Below are positions 10,766 to 22,033 of a DNA stretch of 64,000 nucleotides, in pieces (position 1 is the stretch's first letter; the number at the start of each line of letters is the position of its first letter). Source of the DNA: Bemisia tabaci (Eukaryota > Arthropoda > Insecta > Hemiptera > Aleyrodidae). Under the pieces are notes generated by a model. It was not told the DNA's origin, did not search any database, and worked only from the letters and a program-made list of their open reading frames with translations. The position numbers and the translations under genes are program-made. The stretch spans positions 23,201,372 to 23,265,371 of the forward strand of contig NC_092797.1 of the NCBI RefSeq assembly GCF_918797505.1. Reading direction: 5' to 3'.

Positions 10766-12678
10766 AGCTCGGTTCTTTTCTGCTCAGCGCGGTCCGATTC
10801 GTCCGTGAAGAGCGGATTTTTTTTTTCTTGGAGGAGGATAAAAAAGTCCTTCGCTGAACAAGACCAATAAAATTGCTAAGCCTCTGAAAAGACCTTTAGG
10901 ATTTGTCCATAGTTTACGGCGCACTCCAATCCTACATCCGAAATCCGGGAGGTTTCCGTTCGGCCGAAATGTTTCTCACGTTGCAGAAATCATCGCAGTG
11001 ACCCAGTAACCATCGGAAGAAGGGAGCAAATGTATGAAACGTGGGGAGTACGACCCTAGCTAGCCGGGCCGGCCGGATCACGTTCTCGCATTATTGAATT
11101 CCGCCAGCATGAAGCCAAAGTCCAGATTTTATTGTTTCAAACAATATATCTTCGGCGAATTTAGCGCGCGCACTGTAGAGGCTCCAAACGATTTCCTTGC
11201 CCTGCTCTTAAAATTGGACGTCTGAGCGATGTTTTATGTGATGGAAACTTGAACCGCGTGTACATAGAGGGGAGATCGACGCTCAGAAAGGCTGGAAATC
11301 AACTTAATTTGCGTTTGATTAACGAACCAAATTGGTTGATTGATTAACTAGTCTTGTTGATCAGACCGCAAAGAATTGAGGATTTGCATGCAAATTTTTT
11401 ATTGCTTATTCATGTGAAAGTGCTTGAAGAGCTGATTTCTCAATATTCTTTATAATTTTTTTCTGATGTGGGAAATAGATGATATTATATTCAAAAGTGA
11501 GAAAATGCACCGCCTAGTGACGTCATCTGGCGGCATTTTCCATTTAAACACATGTATTTTAGCAGATTAGATAATTTTGTCATATCTTCTCCGATAATTG
11601 TTCAACTCATGAACCAAGGGTATCCTCGTGTTCAGTTTACTCAATAGTTTCCGTTCAGACACGAAATTCATCAAATTTCAGACACCTGCAAATTCTCTAT
11701 TACGAGCGAGCCAAAAATTTTACAGTAAAATTCACATCTGGAAATTTTTTGAATATTTTTTGTCAATTTTGCAGAGAATATTAACCGCAATTAATCTGAT
11801 GTATTTGACAATTTCAAGGAAAAATATGTATAGCTTTCCTTAAAAATCAATATTTCATCAGGGGAAATTTAAGAAAGTTTGACTGTGCATATGTCGGTTT
11901 CCCCTGGACAGACAATATTGGGGGTGAGCTATATCTAAGTCTATCTAAATATTTTTAATTTTACGGCTGATGCGTCAATTTTACGTTCAGTCGGAGATAG
12001 TGTTGTCAAAACATCTCATCTCCGGTAGAATGAGTGAAACGTTCTTCGCATTATAATACATCATTCATCTTCAGTGGGTGGATATAAGAGCAAAAAAAAT
12101 CAAAGCATTTGTCGAGTGGAATGTTTGAAGGTACTATGGCATGTTTCAGACAGTGACTTCATTCATGCAGCAGATGTTCATCGACAAAAACCTCATTTGT
12201 GATGCATACCCCTTCGTCGCATGCTGCAAATTATATGCATTGCACCATTGCGCCTTAAGACTTGAACCAACATGTAAGTTAAAAGTAGAGGCATCACCAT
12301 CAACGCAATTTACGAGCAAGAACAGAGATGAATCATATGACTAATGTTCAAATAAATGGAAATTAATACACAATTCAAACTAATTTTTGTCCATCAAAAA
12401 AATATACTTGAACAATAAATTGGTGAAAAAGGTTTTGCCAGTAGCCAGTGTCAAGTTTAATGTTCTTGGTTTTAAAATAGCAATGTGTCAAATAGGTACA
12501 GTTTTTCTCTTTGGTATTCAAAGATAAATGGTCTCTCAAGAAGGATGATACCTAGAAAGAAAATGTAAAAAAGTAAGGGGTAAAAAATGCAACGTATTTC
12601 TAACTATTTAAAGGCTGTAAGGAACAGTCGCAACATACTTAGAGTTTACATAAGATTCCTAAATACGCCGTGTCTTAA
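10766..12678. other. No gene or repeat resolved
   Basis: GC-mixed to 11280, then AT-rich. Frames of at most 71 codons have no motif. No RNA gene recognised. Confidence 0.4.
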
Positions 12679-12817
12679 TTGGACTACATTTTGCAATTGG
12701 GAACTATAATTCCTGGCTCAGTTTAGAAACAATATGTACCGTTAGTTTCCCTATGCACTTAAGTGTTTTTGCAGATGTGCCAGAAAGTATAGTTCCAAAT
12801 TGCAAAATTTAGTCCAA
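12679..12817. mobile_element. Family V hairpin MITE, copy 1
   Basis: 'ttggactacattttgcaatt' pairs with 'aattgcaaaatttagtccaa', and the inner arms carry 'tggctca'/'tgtgcca'. Copies are at 18703 and 35567. Confidence 0.85.
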
Positions 12818-13002
12818 CTACGTAACGCTCTTTGGAGGGAAGAGGCGGGGGTCGAGAATAGCGTTACGCCATTTTGTTCTTACGTATTTAAGAATAGGGA
12901 CCTACGTCGCAAAATCGTTTTAAGAGAATGCAGGTCAAAATGCAGAGAAAGAGAGTCATGTAAATTTATGAACGCTTCTTCGCCAAATTTTCTCTTTCGC
13001 CT

Positions 13003-13003
<1 letters not shown>

Positions 13004-13037
<34 letters not shown>
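13004..13037. repeat. Poly-T tract of 34
   Basis: Uninterrupted T run followed by an AT-rich stretch. Origin unclear; possibly a retroposed tail on the opposite strand. Confidence 0.95.
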
Positions 13038-13043
<6 letters not shown>

Positions 13044-13220
13044 TTTTTTTTTTAAAACCGGAACAGAGACAGAATGACGCCTTGAAATTTTCTATCAATT
13101 TCTCCTCAGAATATAAAAGAAAAATATACTAGACTTCAATAATTTTAAGTTGGAATCTCACTTGGTTTTTCGATAAAGAAATGAAACACGAGCGGGAATT
13201 ACGGGATATCTGACCCAGTT

Positions 13221-13473
13221 CTGCCGTGCTAAGGAAGAACGCCGTATGAACATTCGAGAGTTGCTAAATTTTCTCCGATAAAATGTTCATTTTTAAGGAA
13301 AATTATCAATGTTTTTCCTTGAACTTTTCAGAATTTTTAGATCAAATTACAAGCAAAATTACCCGAGAAATTGGAAGAAAAATATTCACAAATTTTCTTG
13401 AAAATTAGTGTTTTGTCAAATGAAATGTGGCAACGTCTGAAGGCTCATATGACATTTTTCCCAAGCGTGGTAG
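13221..13473. mobile_element. Family A MITE, copy 2
   Basis: The intact left end CTGCCGTGCTAAGGAAGAAC and an eroded right end 'cccaagcgtggtag' are flanked by a perfect 4-bp duplication AGTT (13217-13220, 13474-13477). The interior has the usual 'ttttcaga' and 'attcacaa' blocks. Confidence 0.95.
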
Positions 13474-13486
13474 AGTTAGGCTCATC

Positions 13487-13739
13487 CTGCCGTGCTAAGG
13501 AAAGACGCGGTATAAACATTCGAATGTTGCCAAATCTCTCGCTAGTAATTGTTTACTTTTAAGGGTACCTATGAATAATAATTCTTGATATTTTCAGATA
13601 TTTCGGTTGAAATTGCGATTACAAATATCTGAAAAATTGGAAGGGAAATATTCATAAGTTCCTCGGAAAATCCGAAGTTTATTAAAGCAAACTTGGCAGC
13701 GTCTGAAGTCACCTACGGCGTTTTTCCTCAGCACAACAG
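13487..13739. mobile_element. Family A MITE, copy 3
   Basis: Lies 13 bp after copy 2 in head-to-tail order, but each has its own flanks (CATC / CATT here, 3 of 4). This points to two independent insertions rather than a tandem duplication. Confidence 0.92.
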
Positions 13740-14123
13740 CATTCTGGTTGAATCTCTCCAATTTTTCTTCCGTTTCTACTCGTATTTTCGAGCAGCAAAG
13801 TTTATCAAAGCCGTCTAGAAAAAGGAAAAATGTAAGAATATAATTCTGGAGTCTAAGTCAGTTGTCCAGTGTTCAAGTGATGGGAAATATCGACCGAAGA
13901 AACGAGTGATCGGCGTTTTGTTCGTGGCTCGGGTGGCGTTCGGGATATTAGAATGATCCCACTCGCGAGGACAGTACTGCCGTTCTAAGGAAGAACGCCG
14001 TACGAACTCTCGAGAGTTGCCAAATTTCCATTGATAAAACATGTATTTTTGACGACTTTCATGCATATTTTTCCTTGAAATTTTCAGATATTTTAGATTA
14101 AATTGCGTACAAATCCTGAAATC

Positions 14124-14435
14124 AGGATGTCTACAAGTCCGGAATTTTCGGAAAGTCCAGATATAGTATTGATTTTTGAAGGGCGGTCTGGAAATACTGA
14201 AAAAGTGCAGAAATTTCGCAAGGAGTCCGGAATTTTGTTTCATTTTTTTGGTTTTTTAATCGCAATTTGAGCGAGAAATTCAAATTTTTGAAATTTTTCG
14301 ACTTTCGTCAAATGGAGGCACTGAAAAAGTTCTGAATTTTTCTGTTGAGGAGGTACTGAATTTTTTGGGAATGTATTGATATAGTACTGTAAAAGTACTG
14401 ATTTTGGGCCAGCCTGTTTAATAGTAGGCACCCTG
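14124..14435. mobile_element. Family B MITE, copy 3, inside an A element
   Basis: Starts CAGGATGTCTACAAGTCCGG and ends GTAGGCACCCTG. It is flanked by a perfect 5-bp duplication GAAAT (14119-14123 and 14436-14440). Confidence 0.93.
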
Positions 14436-14464
14436 GAAATTTTTGAAAAATACTATTCACAATA

Positions 14465-14718
14465 CTGCCGTGCTGAGGAAGAACGCCGCATGAGCATGCG
14501 AGAGTTGCCAAATTTCCTTCGATAAAATGTTTACTTTTGAGAAGAGTTATGAATATTTTCACTTAAAATTTTCAGATATATAGATATGATTACGAATAAA
14601 ATTCTCTGGAAAATTCGAAGAAAAGTAATCGCTTACTACCCTGGAAATTCACATTTTATCAAAGGATATCTGGAAACGTTTAAAGGCTCATACGACGTGT
14701 GTCCTTATAGCACGGCAG
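14465..14718. mobile_element. Family A MITE, copy 5, inside copy 4
   Basis: Both ends are nearly intact (CTGCCGTGCTGAGGAAGAAC; ...AGCACGGCAG). The flanks are AATA and AATT, a 3-of-4 match to the expected 4-bp duplication. A self-insertion of the family. Confidence 0.92.
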
Positions 14719-14734
14719 AATTCTCCCCGTAATC

Positions 14735-14988
14735 GAGGCACTGAATGCGAAAAGGGCACTTCTCGTTTGCAGTGTTTCAGAGTCTCCTCTAATATTTCAT
14801 CCATTGTAAGGAAAGTGAATGCATCCATTTCACTAAAAATTTCACTGAATATTCCTTATGATTCTACAATTATCTATGGAAAGAATTCTGGCAAAATCAC
14901 CCATCAAATTCTTCTTCAAGGGATTAATTAGCAACAGAGATCCTGAAACACTGCAATCGAGAAGTGCCCTTTTCGCATCCAGTGCCTC
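14735..14988. mobile_element. Family P MITE, copy 1, inside an A element
   Basis: Ends GAGGCACTGAATGCGAAAAG and its complement ...GCATCCAGTGCCTC, with inner arms 'gggcacttctc'. The flanks are AATC/AATT. It is 254 bp, the same as the copy at 20057. The 95-codon frame across it is non-coding. Confidence 0.92.
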
Positions 14989-15060
14989 AATTTCGGTTTT
15001 TATCGGAGGGAACTTGGCAACGTCCGAAGGCTCATACGGCGTTTTTCCTCGGCAGAGCAG

Positions 15061-15544
15061 AGTAATGCATGAAGTCATAACGGCAATGCCTCGTGGCCTC
15101 GCGGCGGTCGTGGTTTGTATCCAAATAGAATACGTTTTTCACTGAAAATCATTTCCGGTTCGCCGTGGCGGCAGCTCCTATTCGATTTCTTTAAAGCTCC
15201 CCCAGCTCTGAGCCAAGTTCTGACGTCGTCGATTTTTATGGCCCTGCATTTCCACTCTCATCATCTGCAGTCTCGCGAGTCCCTCTTCAAACCAGGAGGT
15301 CATTCGGCCATCTCCACGGGGAAGCTTTACCCCCGAAGACGCGAACGGCGCTAAACGACATAAAACCAGGAATTTGCGTCGTCTCTCCGCTCCGCTTATC
15401 CAGATCCCCGCAACTTCCAGCGAGATTTTCGTCCGAAGAAAAAATAAAAAATTACGCCAATTGCAGTAATGACGTAGCGAAATCCGTGCCACGCTAAAAC
15501 AAAATGCCCGCAATACTCAGCGGGGCGTCTAAGATCCGATGCAA
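15061..15544. other. No gene resolved
   Basis: GC-richer than average, with frames of up to 111 codons on both strands and no recognisable domain. No copy elsewhere in the window. Confidence 0.4.
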
Positions 15545-15875
15545 AAAAACCATATAGCACATAGATTCGTAATGTAAATGGGAGAGCTGGCGCCATGTTC
15601 TGGTCGCTAAGCCCCGAGCCCGGCGTGCGCCGAGCTTCGGTCACTTTTTCGATCCAAAATGGCGGTGTGGAATACGTAGTAGGTAATTGCTGTTTTCTTT
15701 GTTTACATCGGATAGCTGGGTCCCCGTGTATCGAAAACGATCGATTAGGTATCGAAAAAGTGACTCGGCGTCACTGAGGAGTCTCGGAATTCGGGACCTG
15801 GAACATGCTTAAAAGTGGCGCCAGTTCTCCTATTAACATTACGAATCTATGCACTCAATGAGAAAAACCAATTGG
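15545..15875. mobile_element. Family H foldback element, copy 2
   Basis: Ends in 'taatgtaaatgggagagctg' and its complement. The whole element aligns in reverse orientation with 2858-3182. It carries CAAAATGGCGG at about 15655-15665 and 'tttacatcgga', both also present in copy 1. Confidence 0.87.
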
Positions 15876-15944
15876 AATTGTGAAAATACTCCAAGTTAGG
15901 CTAGGAAATCGTCGATTCAAACACGTATAAAGAAAGTTTCTTGA

Positions 15945-16200
15945 TTCCAGAGTCCAGACTCTTAAAACAATTTGACAAGAAAGATAACTCTTTATTTCAT
16001 TAGATTTTTTCTTGAATCAAAAGGAAATCCACTTAAACTAAGAGGCTTGGCTCGCGCTCAAGGAAAATACGATAGAAGCAAGAATTTTTCTGTCAAATGA
16101 AACAAGAGCTTGCTCGCGCTTCAAGGAAAATGCGATGGAGCAAGAATATTTTTTTGTCAAATGTTTCAAGAGTCTTGACTCTATGGATCCAAGAGACGTT
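15945..16200. mobile_element. Family E MITE, copy 2, degraded and internally duplicated
   Basis: Begins near 'ccagagtccagactctt' and ends near 'agagtcttgactctatggatcc'. The family terminus CACTGGAAAA is not recognisable at the left. A segment with 'gctcgcgct.caaggaaaat' occurs twice (about 16050 and 16113), a local duplication absent from the other copies. Confidence 0.75.
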
Positions 16201-16919
16201 TCTTCGAGTGAATGTTAGGTATAAGTTTCATCTAACTCTTGCATAAACTAATAAGTCGCTTATAGGATTCCCAACATTTTATACAATTCGACCATACGTC
16301 AATACGCAACTCGAGTAATTTCTTACGTGGTTTTTTGGCCATATTCTTATATTTGATTGTCTAAACGTTTGGTAATTTGCAACTTTACACGAGTCAGTCT
16401 TAGATTTCAGGAGAGGGCAGTTCTATTTTTTTCTCAAGCTTAGTAAATTCTAAGTCTTAGCAAGTCTAGTAAGAAATTCGAAAACATTTTCTTCTTTTAA
16501 ATGCAGATGATGCCTTGATTTTTTTGTCAAGAATTAGCAGAATCCTTTTGCTTCCCGGAACGTCATCTCATTAGGCAAGTTCACAAGGAGGCTATCTCTG
16601 TTCATGAAAATGATTAACTGTATGGAGACTACGCAGAAACGATTAAACTGGAGTTTTGCGAATAGCAAGCATCAAAGGGTGTTTTAAGAGACAATGTTAC
16701 GTATCTATAATTTGATTGTGCGCTTAAGGGTGGGTTGAAATCAAAGTTTCAATGCATGGATATTCACATACAAGATTATAAGTTAATTTAGAGCTCGCAT
16801 TCTAAGAAAATCTTACGCGTCTCTTTGTTTTATTTAATGGAATGATGCTAAGTAGAAGAAGTCTATCTCCTCAATGAAATGTAGGTATAGATAGGTTGCG
16901 GGAGTATCTATGAGTCATG
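16201..16919. other. No gene or repeat resolved
   Basis: AT-rich, with no open frame above 60 codons and no inverted repeat seen. Confidence 0.4.
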
Positions 16920-17328
16920 CAGGGTTGCCTGTGGTCTGGAAAACGAGGAAAATCAGGGAAAGTCAGGGAATTTGCGACGGCCGAAAGAGGTCAGGCAGCC
17001 ACATGCGGCTTTCTGCCCCATTTCTGATACATTTTCCAATACCTTCACTATCTGTAGACTGTTTACTCTTTCCGGTCATTTTTAAGGTTTTTCATCTTTT
17101 ATCCAGCTACTGAATGCATTTATACATGATTTGATCTCAAAATAAGGAAATTTTGTCCAAAGTTTAGCAAAAGTCAGCTCATTTAAAAAATAACGGGGGA
17201 CATCTTGTTCAGAGGTCAGAGAAATTCAGGAAATCAAAACAATTTGGAGTCAGAGAAAACCGAAAATAGTCAGGGAAAAATCAGGGAAAGTCTGAGAATT
17301 TGAAAATGAAGAAATTATGGCAACCTTC
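16920..17328. mobile_element. hAT-like non-autonomous element (CAGGGTTGCC)
   Basis: Left end CAGGGTTGCCTGTGGTCTGG; the right end 'atggcaacctt' is its eroded complement. The interior has 'aatcagggaaagtcaggga' and an inverted or repeated 'agtcagggaaaaatcaggga' near the right. Known hAT elements often begin CAGGGTTGCC. No convincing 8-bp duplication remains. Confidence 0.65.
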
Positions 17329-18702
17329 AGTTTTGCGCGCTCTTCGAGTTGAATATTGATAGAGATATTCAAAAAATCGAAGATTTTTATCGTTACGTTT
17401 CTGTATTTTCTTTAAAAGTCATTTTAGCGGCTCTGGTGCTTGCACTAGAGCTGCTATTCCGGACGGTCCCAGCTGGGGAGTATCATTGGACCATGTTACA
17501 TTGGAGAGACCGCGCGTTGGTTAATGGGAATCGGCGCCATTTTCGGCTATGTTCCTTGTCATGACTTTATTTTATTGCATATTGTTTTATTGTTAGCCAA
17601 TGCTATGTTGTGTAGTGTATTTTTGGAATCATGGTGATACAGTCAATAATTCAAAACTTGTCTGTGCTTTAATCTCGTGATGGAAAAAATGTACTTTACG
17701 TTCAAAATTTGAAAATTTGAATTTTAAAGTTTTCGCGGTTAAGGAAGCTCCAACCACTGGGTTGGAGCTTCCTAGTCATATTACTCGATATCAGCTGATA
17801 GCAAACAAAGGTTACCAAGGAAACCGTAAACGTCACAACTACCGTGGCCATCGGGGCGATTATTGAAATGACATCGACTCTATGTCGCCGCTTACGACAA
17901 GACATATAGCCCTATCTTAACCGTGTAATATATCGCAATTCGATATTCAAAACCATTACCTACAATTTCAGATATAAAAATGCAAATTTTTTGCAGCCTC
18001 GCTAAACGACTTATCAACCATGCATTCCAAAGTTTCTTATCACAGGGCTGTGAAAATATACAATCTAATAAATACAAAATAACCAAATATCTAAAAAGAC
18101 AAAATTTCAGTTACAGTCAGTTTCAGTCTTATTGTTGCACAAACTAGTTATTTGACAAAAAAAGAAGATGATCACTCAATTGAAAGAAATTGGCGCCCAA
18201 TCACAACGACAAGTTAAAAAAAATACTGTGGGAGAAATTTTTTAGGATGCGGACCTCCAAAGAGCCTTCAAAATTAAAAGTATACAACAAGTGATAGTGC
18301 CATGCATTCTGCATATCAAGGGCCAATACACATTTATACACCGGCTACGTAAATCTGCTAAGTTACAAAACATGAATCGACAGTTGTCGGATTGTACATC
18401 AGTGACAAAATGTGTCTAGGCCCTCATTCTTGACTACAACTACTGTCGCCAGAGCCGCTCTCCGACGCGAATGCGTTGGAGCTTCCTGCTTGTTTCAAAT
18501 GCAAGGACACTACTATTCTTGCGAGAAATCCGAAGATCTTGGATGGAGAAGCAGTCTCAAGTACTTTATCACAGAATCGGCTTATGTTTAAATACGCTAG
18601 AAATACAACAAGACATTTACAACTTACATTTATTGCTGAATCATATCGGAATAGGTGTCCACTATCTGCATAGAGTACAAAAAATATAAGTATGAACTAC
18701 TT
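17329..18702. other. No gene resolved
   Basis: Frames of 64-72 codons have no motif. The only structural feature is the short hairpin at 17742-17773. Confidence 0.4.
17742..17773. repeat. Perfect 14-bp stem, 4-nt loop hairpin
   Basis: 'aggaagctccaacc', loop 'actg', then 'ggttggagcttcct'. No second copy in the window. Too short for a typical animal miRNA precursor; possibly a hairpin left by a transposon. Confidence 0.8.
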
Positions 18703-18842
18703 CTGGACTACATTTTGCATGAAGGACCTACAATTTCTGGTTCAGTTTACAAACAACGCATCTACTACCAGTTTCCTTATATACATACGTATTTTTACAG
18801 ATGAGCCAGAGATAGTAGTTCCTTATTGCAAAATATAGTCCA
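18703..18842. mobile_element. Family V hairpin MITE, copy 2
   Basis: 'tggactacattttgcat' pairs with 'attgcaaaatatagtcca'. The interior includes 'tttctggttcagttta' and 'cagatgagccaga', matching the copy at 12679. Confidence 0.83.
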
Positions 18843-19497
18843 ACTAGGATGAGACTCATGATATTTCCAGACCGAAAATATTCGTGATGTCCGTAGCACG
18901 TAGCCAACGATATAAAATAAATTGAACGTTTTTCGTGAAAAAAAAAGAATGAATTTTCTTACGCATCCTTGATGTCCACGATAACACTATGGCAACGGCC
19001 GGTAAACGATTCACCAAAGTGTCGACTCGATTATTCGCCTTTTAATGGCTCAAAGGTCCAATATATCGGTACTGCGAAAACGATCTTTGTTGCTTCATCA
19101 AAAGGCCGGCGCGGCGTTAAAATGACACTCATCAATGCAATGGACGCCGAGCAGTTGCTTTGATAACGTGTCAAAGCAAGGCGCAACATACATCCACACC
19201 ACACCATTCGCGAGGGTGTTTTTTTTTTCACCTCCTGCGAATTGATGTTTTGACCTTGTTACCTACGAGCCGATAGATTCTAGTAAACGAGTAGATATGT
19301 CTTTTTATCGTCAGGTCTGTTTTTATTCCGTGTATGCACTTACTTGGGCATCCTATCTTCTTTCATCCTTTCAACCAGTGGTCATTTTGCAAGTTGGAAA
19401 CCCAGTTTTTCCTCCATTCAGCTAAACCCATTAAAAATATCGATTTTAGCCTCACCCAAGCTGCAGGAATCGATTGTTTTACGTACATTTTAATGGA
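18843..19497. other. No gene resolved
   Basis: Frames of about 65 codons on both strands, with no recognisable domain. Confidence 0.4.
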
Positions 19498-19740
19498 CAG
19501 GGTGTCTAGTGACCGGGAAACCTGGAAAAGTCGGGAAACGTCGGCGAATTTTTCGTTTGTCAGGGAAATCAGTAAAACGTTAGGGAACCCACAAAGTTCG
19601 GCGTGTCAGCGAAATCTATTTTGCATGCGATTTTCTTGCCCGAAAACGTCAGATTAATCGAAAAGCACAGATTTTTCTGAGAATGTTTCGCGAATTTTAG
19701 TCTTTTGGAGATTTCTACCGAAATTTCTACCAGGGTGTCT
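19498..19740. mobile_element. Eroded CAGGGTGTCTA-type element
   Basis: Starts CAGGGTGTCTAGTGACCGGG, followed by 'gggaaacctggaaaag' and repeated 'cgggaaacgtc' style blocks. A second CAGGGTGTCT at about 19733 is in the same orientation, so the right terminus is missing or lost. Related to hAT-type repeats by its end sequence only. Confidence 0.55.
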
Positions 19741-20056
19741 GCTGATGTCTTTTAAATTTTAAAAGAAGAGGCAAAAATATCTCGCATAAGATTAGGCATC
19801 ATATATTTTGCTCTATTTATCACATCGTATTCCTAAAACATGAAAAAATTCTTACTTACATCTGATTAGTTCAACCGGGTCGTTAAATTAGGAAAATTTT
19901 CCCTTTTCGTCTGGGTTTTTTTTTTTTAATAAAAAATTGCCGAATGGAGTAAACAGTGTTGGCAACTTGCAAAAATCGTCACTGCTTTCGACGTGACCCA
20001 GTCATTATACTCTTCAATTATTGATTTAATTAAATTTTACCGATTTTTTTACAATT

Positions 20057-20310
20057 GAGGCACTGTATGCGAAAAGGGCACTTCTCAGTTGCAGTGATTC
20101 AGAGTCTCCTCCAATATTTCATTCATTATAAGGAAAGTGAATGCATCCATTTCACAAAACTTTTTACTGAATATTCTTTATGATTCTACGATGTTCTATG
20201 GAAGGAATTCTGGAAAAATCACCCATTAAATTTCCCTTTAAGGGATTAATTAGAAACAGAGATGCTGAAACACCGCAATCAAGAAGTGTCCTTTTCGCAT
20301 CCAGTGCCTC
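20057..20310. mobile_element. Family P MITE, copy 2
   Basis: GAGGCACTGTATGCGAAAAG and its inverted complement at the right. It is 254 bp and flanked by a perfect 4-bp duplication AATT (20053-20056, 20311-20314). Very similar to the copy nested at 14735. Confidence 0.95.
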
Positions 20311-20469
20311 AATTAGTATTCTCTTTTGGAAGTAATAACATATTTTTAACAGCGTATGTCAATTACACATAAGAGCGATTATCCTGAATGCTGATTGGAA
20401 TTCTTGCATGTTTCAGTGCGTGATTTGCTGGCCCGAAAAAAGTGTTAAGATGCGTTGATTTGCGGTGCT

Positions 20470-20593
20470 ATGCGACTCTCCGCCACCCGGTTGGCAGCCG
20501 TCCTCTGCCTTCCCGCTCTTCGTCATTCGCATATCATCCTCAGACTTCATCTCCTCTACGCTTTGATATTCTACTCTGCAGCTGACAATTTAG
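20470..20593 (+). CDS. Possible first coding exon (signal-peptide-like), partial
   Basis: An ATG at 20470 opens 41 codons plus one base, ending exactly at a strong splice donor (TTAG|GTAAGT). The peptide begins MRLSATRLAAVLCLPALRHS and has two hydrophobic stretches, resembling a signal peptide or signal anchor. Reading through the donor meets a stop within about 17 codons, as expected for intron. The segment is GC-richer than its flanks and matches no repeat here. The phase (1) suits the candidate exon at 35158. No family recognised, and a chance ORF at a chance donor remains possible. Confidence 0.33.
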
Positions 20594-20611
20594 GTAAGTT
20601 TACACTTGAAG

Positions 20612-20800
20612 CCCTCCTGAATTGAATTGGGTTCCTCCTGGGAGGAGTCGAAGGGGACGCCCGGCGAAAGGTTGGCGACAGGGGGTTGTGGATGAGATGA
20701 GGGAATGCCAACTCCCTGATGACCTGTGGGAGGACCGAGTTTTGTGGCGGTTAGCCGTCGCAGAGCGCTGTGAGAGCGACTCTTATGTACGTATGTACAC
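20612..20800 (+). pseudogene. Non-LTR retrotransposon polymerase, C-terminal relic
   Basis: The plus frame reads WVPPGRSRRGRPAKGWRQGV, then residues like DDLWEDRVLWRLAVAERC. Many insect endonuclease/reverse-transcriptase retrotransposons end in this basic 'PPG-RRRGRP-W-G' tail followed by 'WEDR-WR'. Only the last 60 or so residues remain; the upstream sequence is unrelated, as expected of 5' truncation. The following 'tatgtacgtatgta' may be the remains of a simple-repeat 3' tail. Assignment to a clade is not possible from this fragment. Confidence 0.75.
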
Positions 20801-20838
20801 TTGAAGCCTCCCACCAAAATCTCTGTCAGCAAAATATT

Positions 20839-21245
20839 CATAGGCGTACCTAGGTCATTTTGCTAGGGGGGCTGGTCCCCCTAGCAAGGGGGGTGGGGGG
20901 TGTGGAGAATTTTTGGAATTTTCAATCTATTTGGTCGCATTTTGAAGCTTCCGTGGCACAGATTTTCCATTAATTTACGCTAAAAAATTACGTTTATTTA
21001 TTTACTTTTCAGCAAAGAATACTTTCGAATGGTCCCATTTAATGGATCCGGAATTTTTTAAAAAAATTAATTTTGTTAGGACGCATTTTGAGGCTTCCAT
21101 GATGAAAATTTTAGAAAATAAAGTGACTGAACACGGTGTTTTCATTTGAGACTCCACATTAAGAGAGATAACCATCCTCGACAAAGAACTTTTCCCACAT
21201 CCAGAATTACTGGATGGGAAGGGGGGAGGTGATACTATCTCCAAC
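20839..21245. repeat. Repeat O, copy 1
   Basis: Begins 'cataggcgtacctaggtcat' and aligns to 34627-34852, sharing 'cgcattttga.gctt' and 'tcagcaaagaatactttcga'. The similarity stops near 21035; beyond it comes a second copy of 'gacgcattttgaggcttcc'. Contains G-rich runs near 20884. Superfamily unknown. Confidence 0.65.
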
Positions 21246-21628
21246 TCTATCCCACCTTAGCCACGAAAGTGCTGCGGAAAAAACGTTAAGTTTACTCCCA
21301 TAAATATAATATAAAATTGAGAAACCAGGTTATACTTATTTAAAATTAAACCTAAAATAAAGGGAAATCAATAAATAAGCCCACCCGTAATAACTAATAT
21401 AATTCCTAATAAGTTTTAAGTGTTCAAGTAATGAAAAAATTAAAGAAAAGTTACTTTTAGAGTATTAAGCTGAGAAATCCTCTCAAAAACATTCCTCGCA
21501 AGTTCCTCATAAACGTATAGAATTGATTACATTTCCCACAGCAGTATTGTTTGTCTTCAAGTCATTTTGTATGGTTTCTATCCGGGGTTTTCACGAATTA
21601 AGTCTTTCCGGCTATTTGTCGGGTCTTT
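21246..21628. other. No gene or repeat resolved
   Basis: AT-rich, with no frame of note. Confidence 0.4.
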
Positions 21629-22033
21629 TTCGTTTTTTCGAAGTTTTTTCAGTCGGGTTCCTGCGGCTGCTCTGATCCCAATTGGACCGCGATAAGTAGA
21701 AAGGAACCAAGCCACATCAGCTATTGCCAAATTTAACAGGGCAATTTAATTTTTTACATGAATTCGGTTGTGCGGATTCGTAGGCAAATGGCAGGGATTT
21801 TTCTGCAAAGCACGAAGCAGATTCATTAAACTTTTCAAAGGATTCCGCACGAACGTTCTCTTGTAAACAATTAAATTGTCCAAATAAATTTGACAATAGC
21901 TGATGTGGCATGATAACGCGGGTTCGAATAATCGCGCCAAACACTGTGCGGTCGGCGTCAAACTCATAACAGCGGCTGCAAGACTGCAGGAATACTTCAC
22001 GCATTGCGCCATACAGTGCGGTCGAGTCTTTCC
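21629..22033. mobile_element. Family F element, copy 2 (reverse), first tandem unit
   Basis: Carries 'ggaaccaagccacatcagct', then the interior of copy 1 in reverse complement, then one 'acttcacgcattgcgc' subrepeat. The left 80 bp recur 403 bp later at the start of the next unit, indicating a tandem arrangement. Confidence 0.8.

Larger units (their letters stand above)
13977..15060. mobile_element. Family A MITE, copy 4, carrying three nested insertions
   Basis: The left end at 13977 and right end at 15060 are 1,084 bp apart but share the flanking 4-bp duplication AGTA (13973-13976, 15061-15064). Removing element B (14124-14435), a second A element (14465-14718) and element P (14735-14988), each with one copy of its duplication, leaves one continuous A sequence of normal length (about 255 bp). 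Host pieces are 13977-14123, 14436-14464, 14719-14734 and 14989-15060. Confidence 0.93.

Noticed and set aside
13221..13739. Tandem duplication of an A element
   Set aside because: Each copy has its own flanking 4-mers and internal differences, so two independent insertions are simpler.
10400..22012. Similar peptides at 10.4-10.7 kb and on the minus strand at 21.7-22.0 kb that look like a gene family
   Set aside because: These are copies of repeat F in opposite orientation; several frames are equally open.
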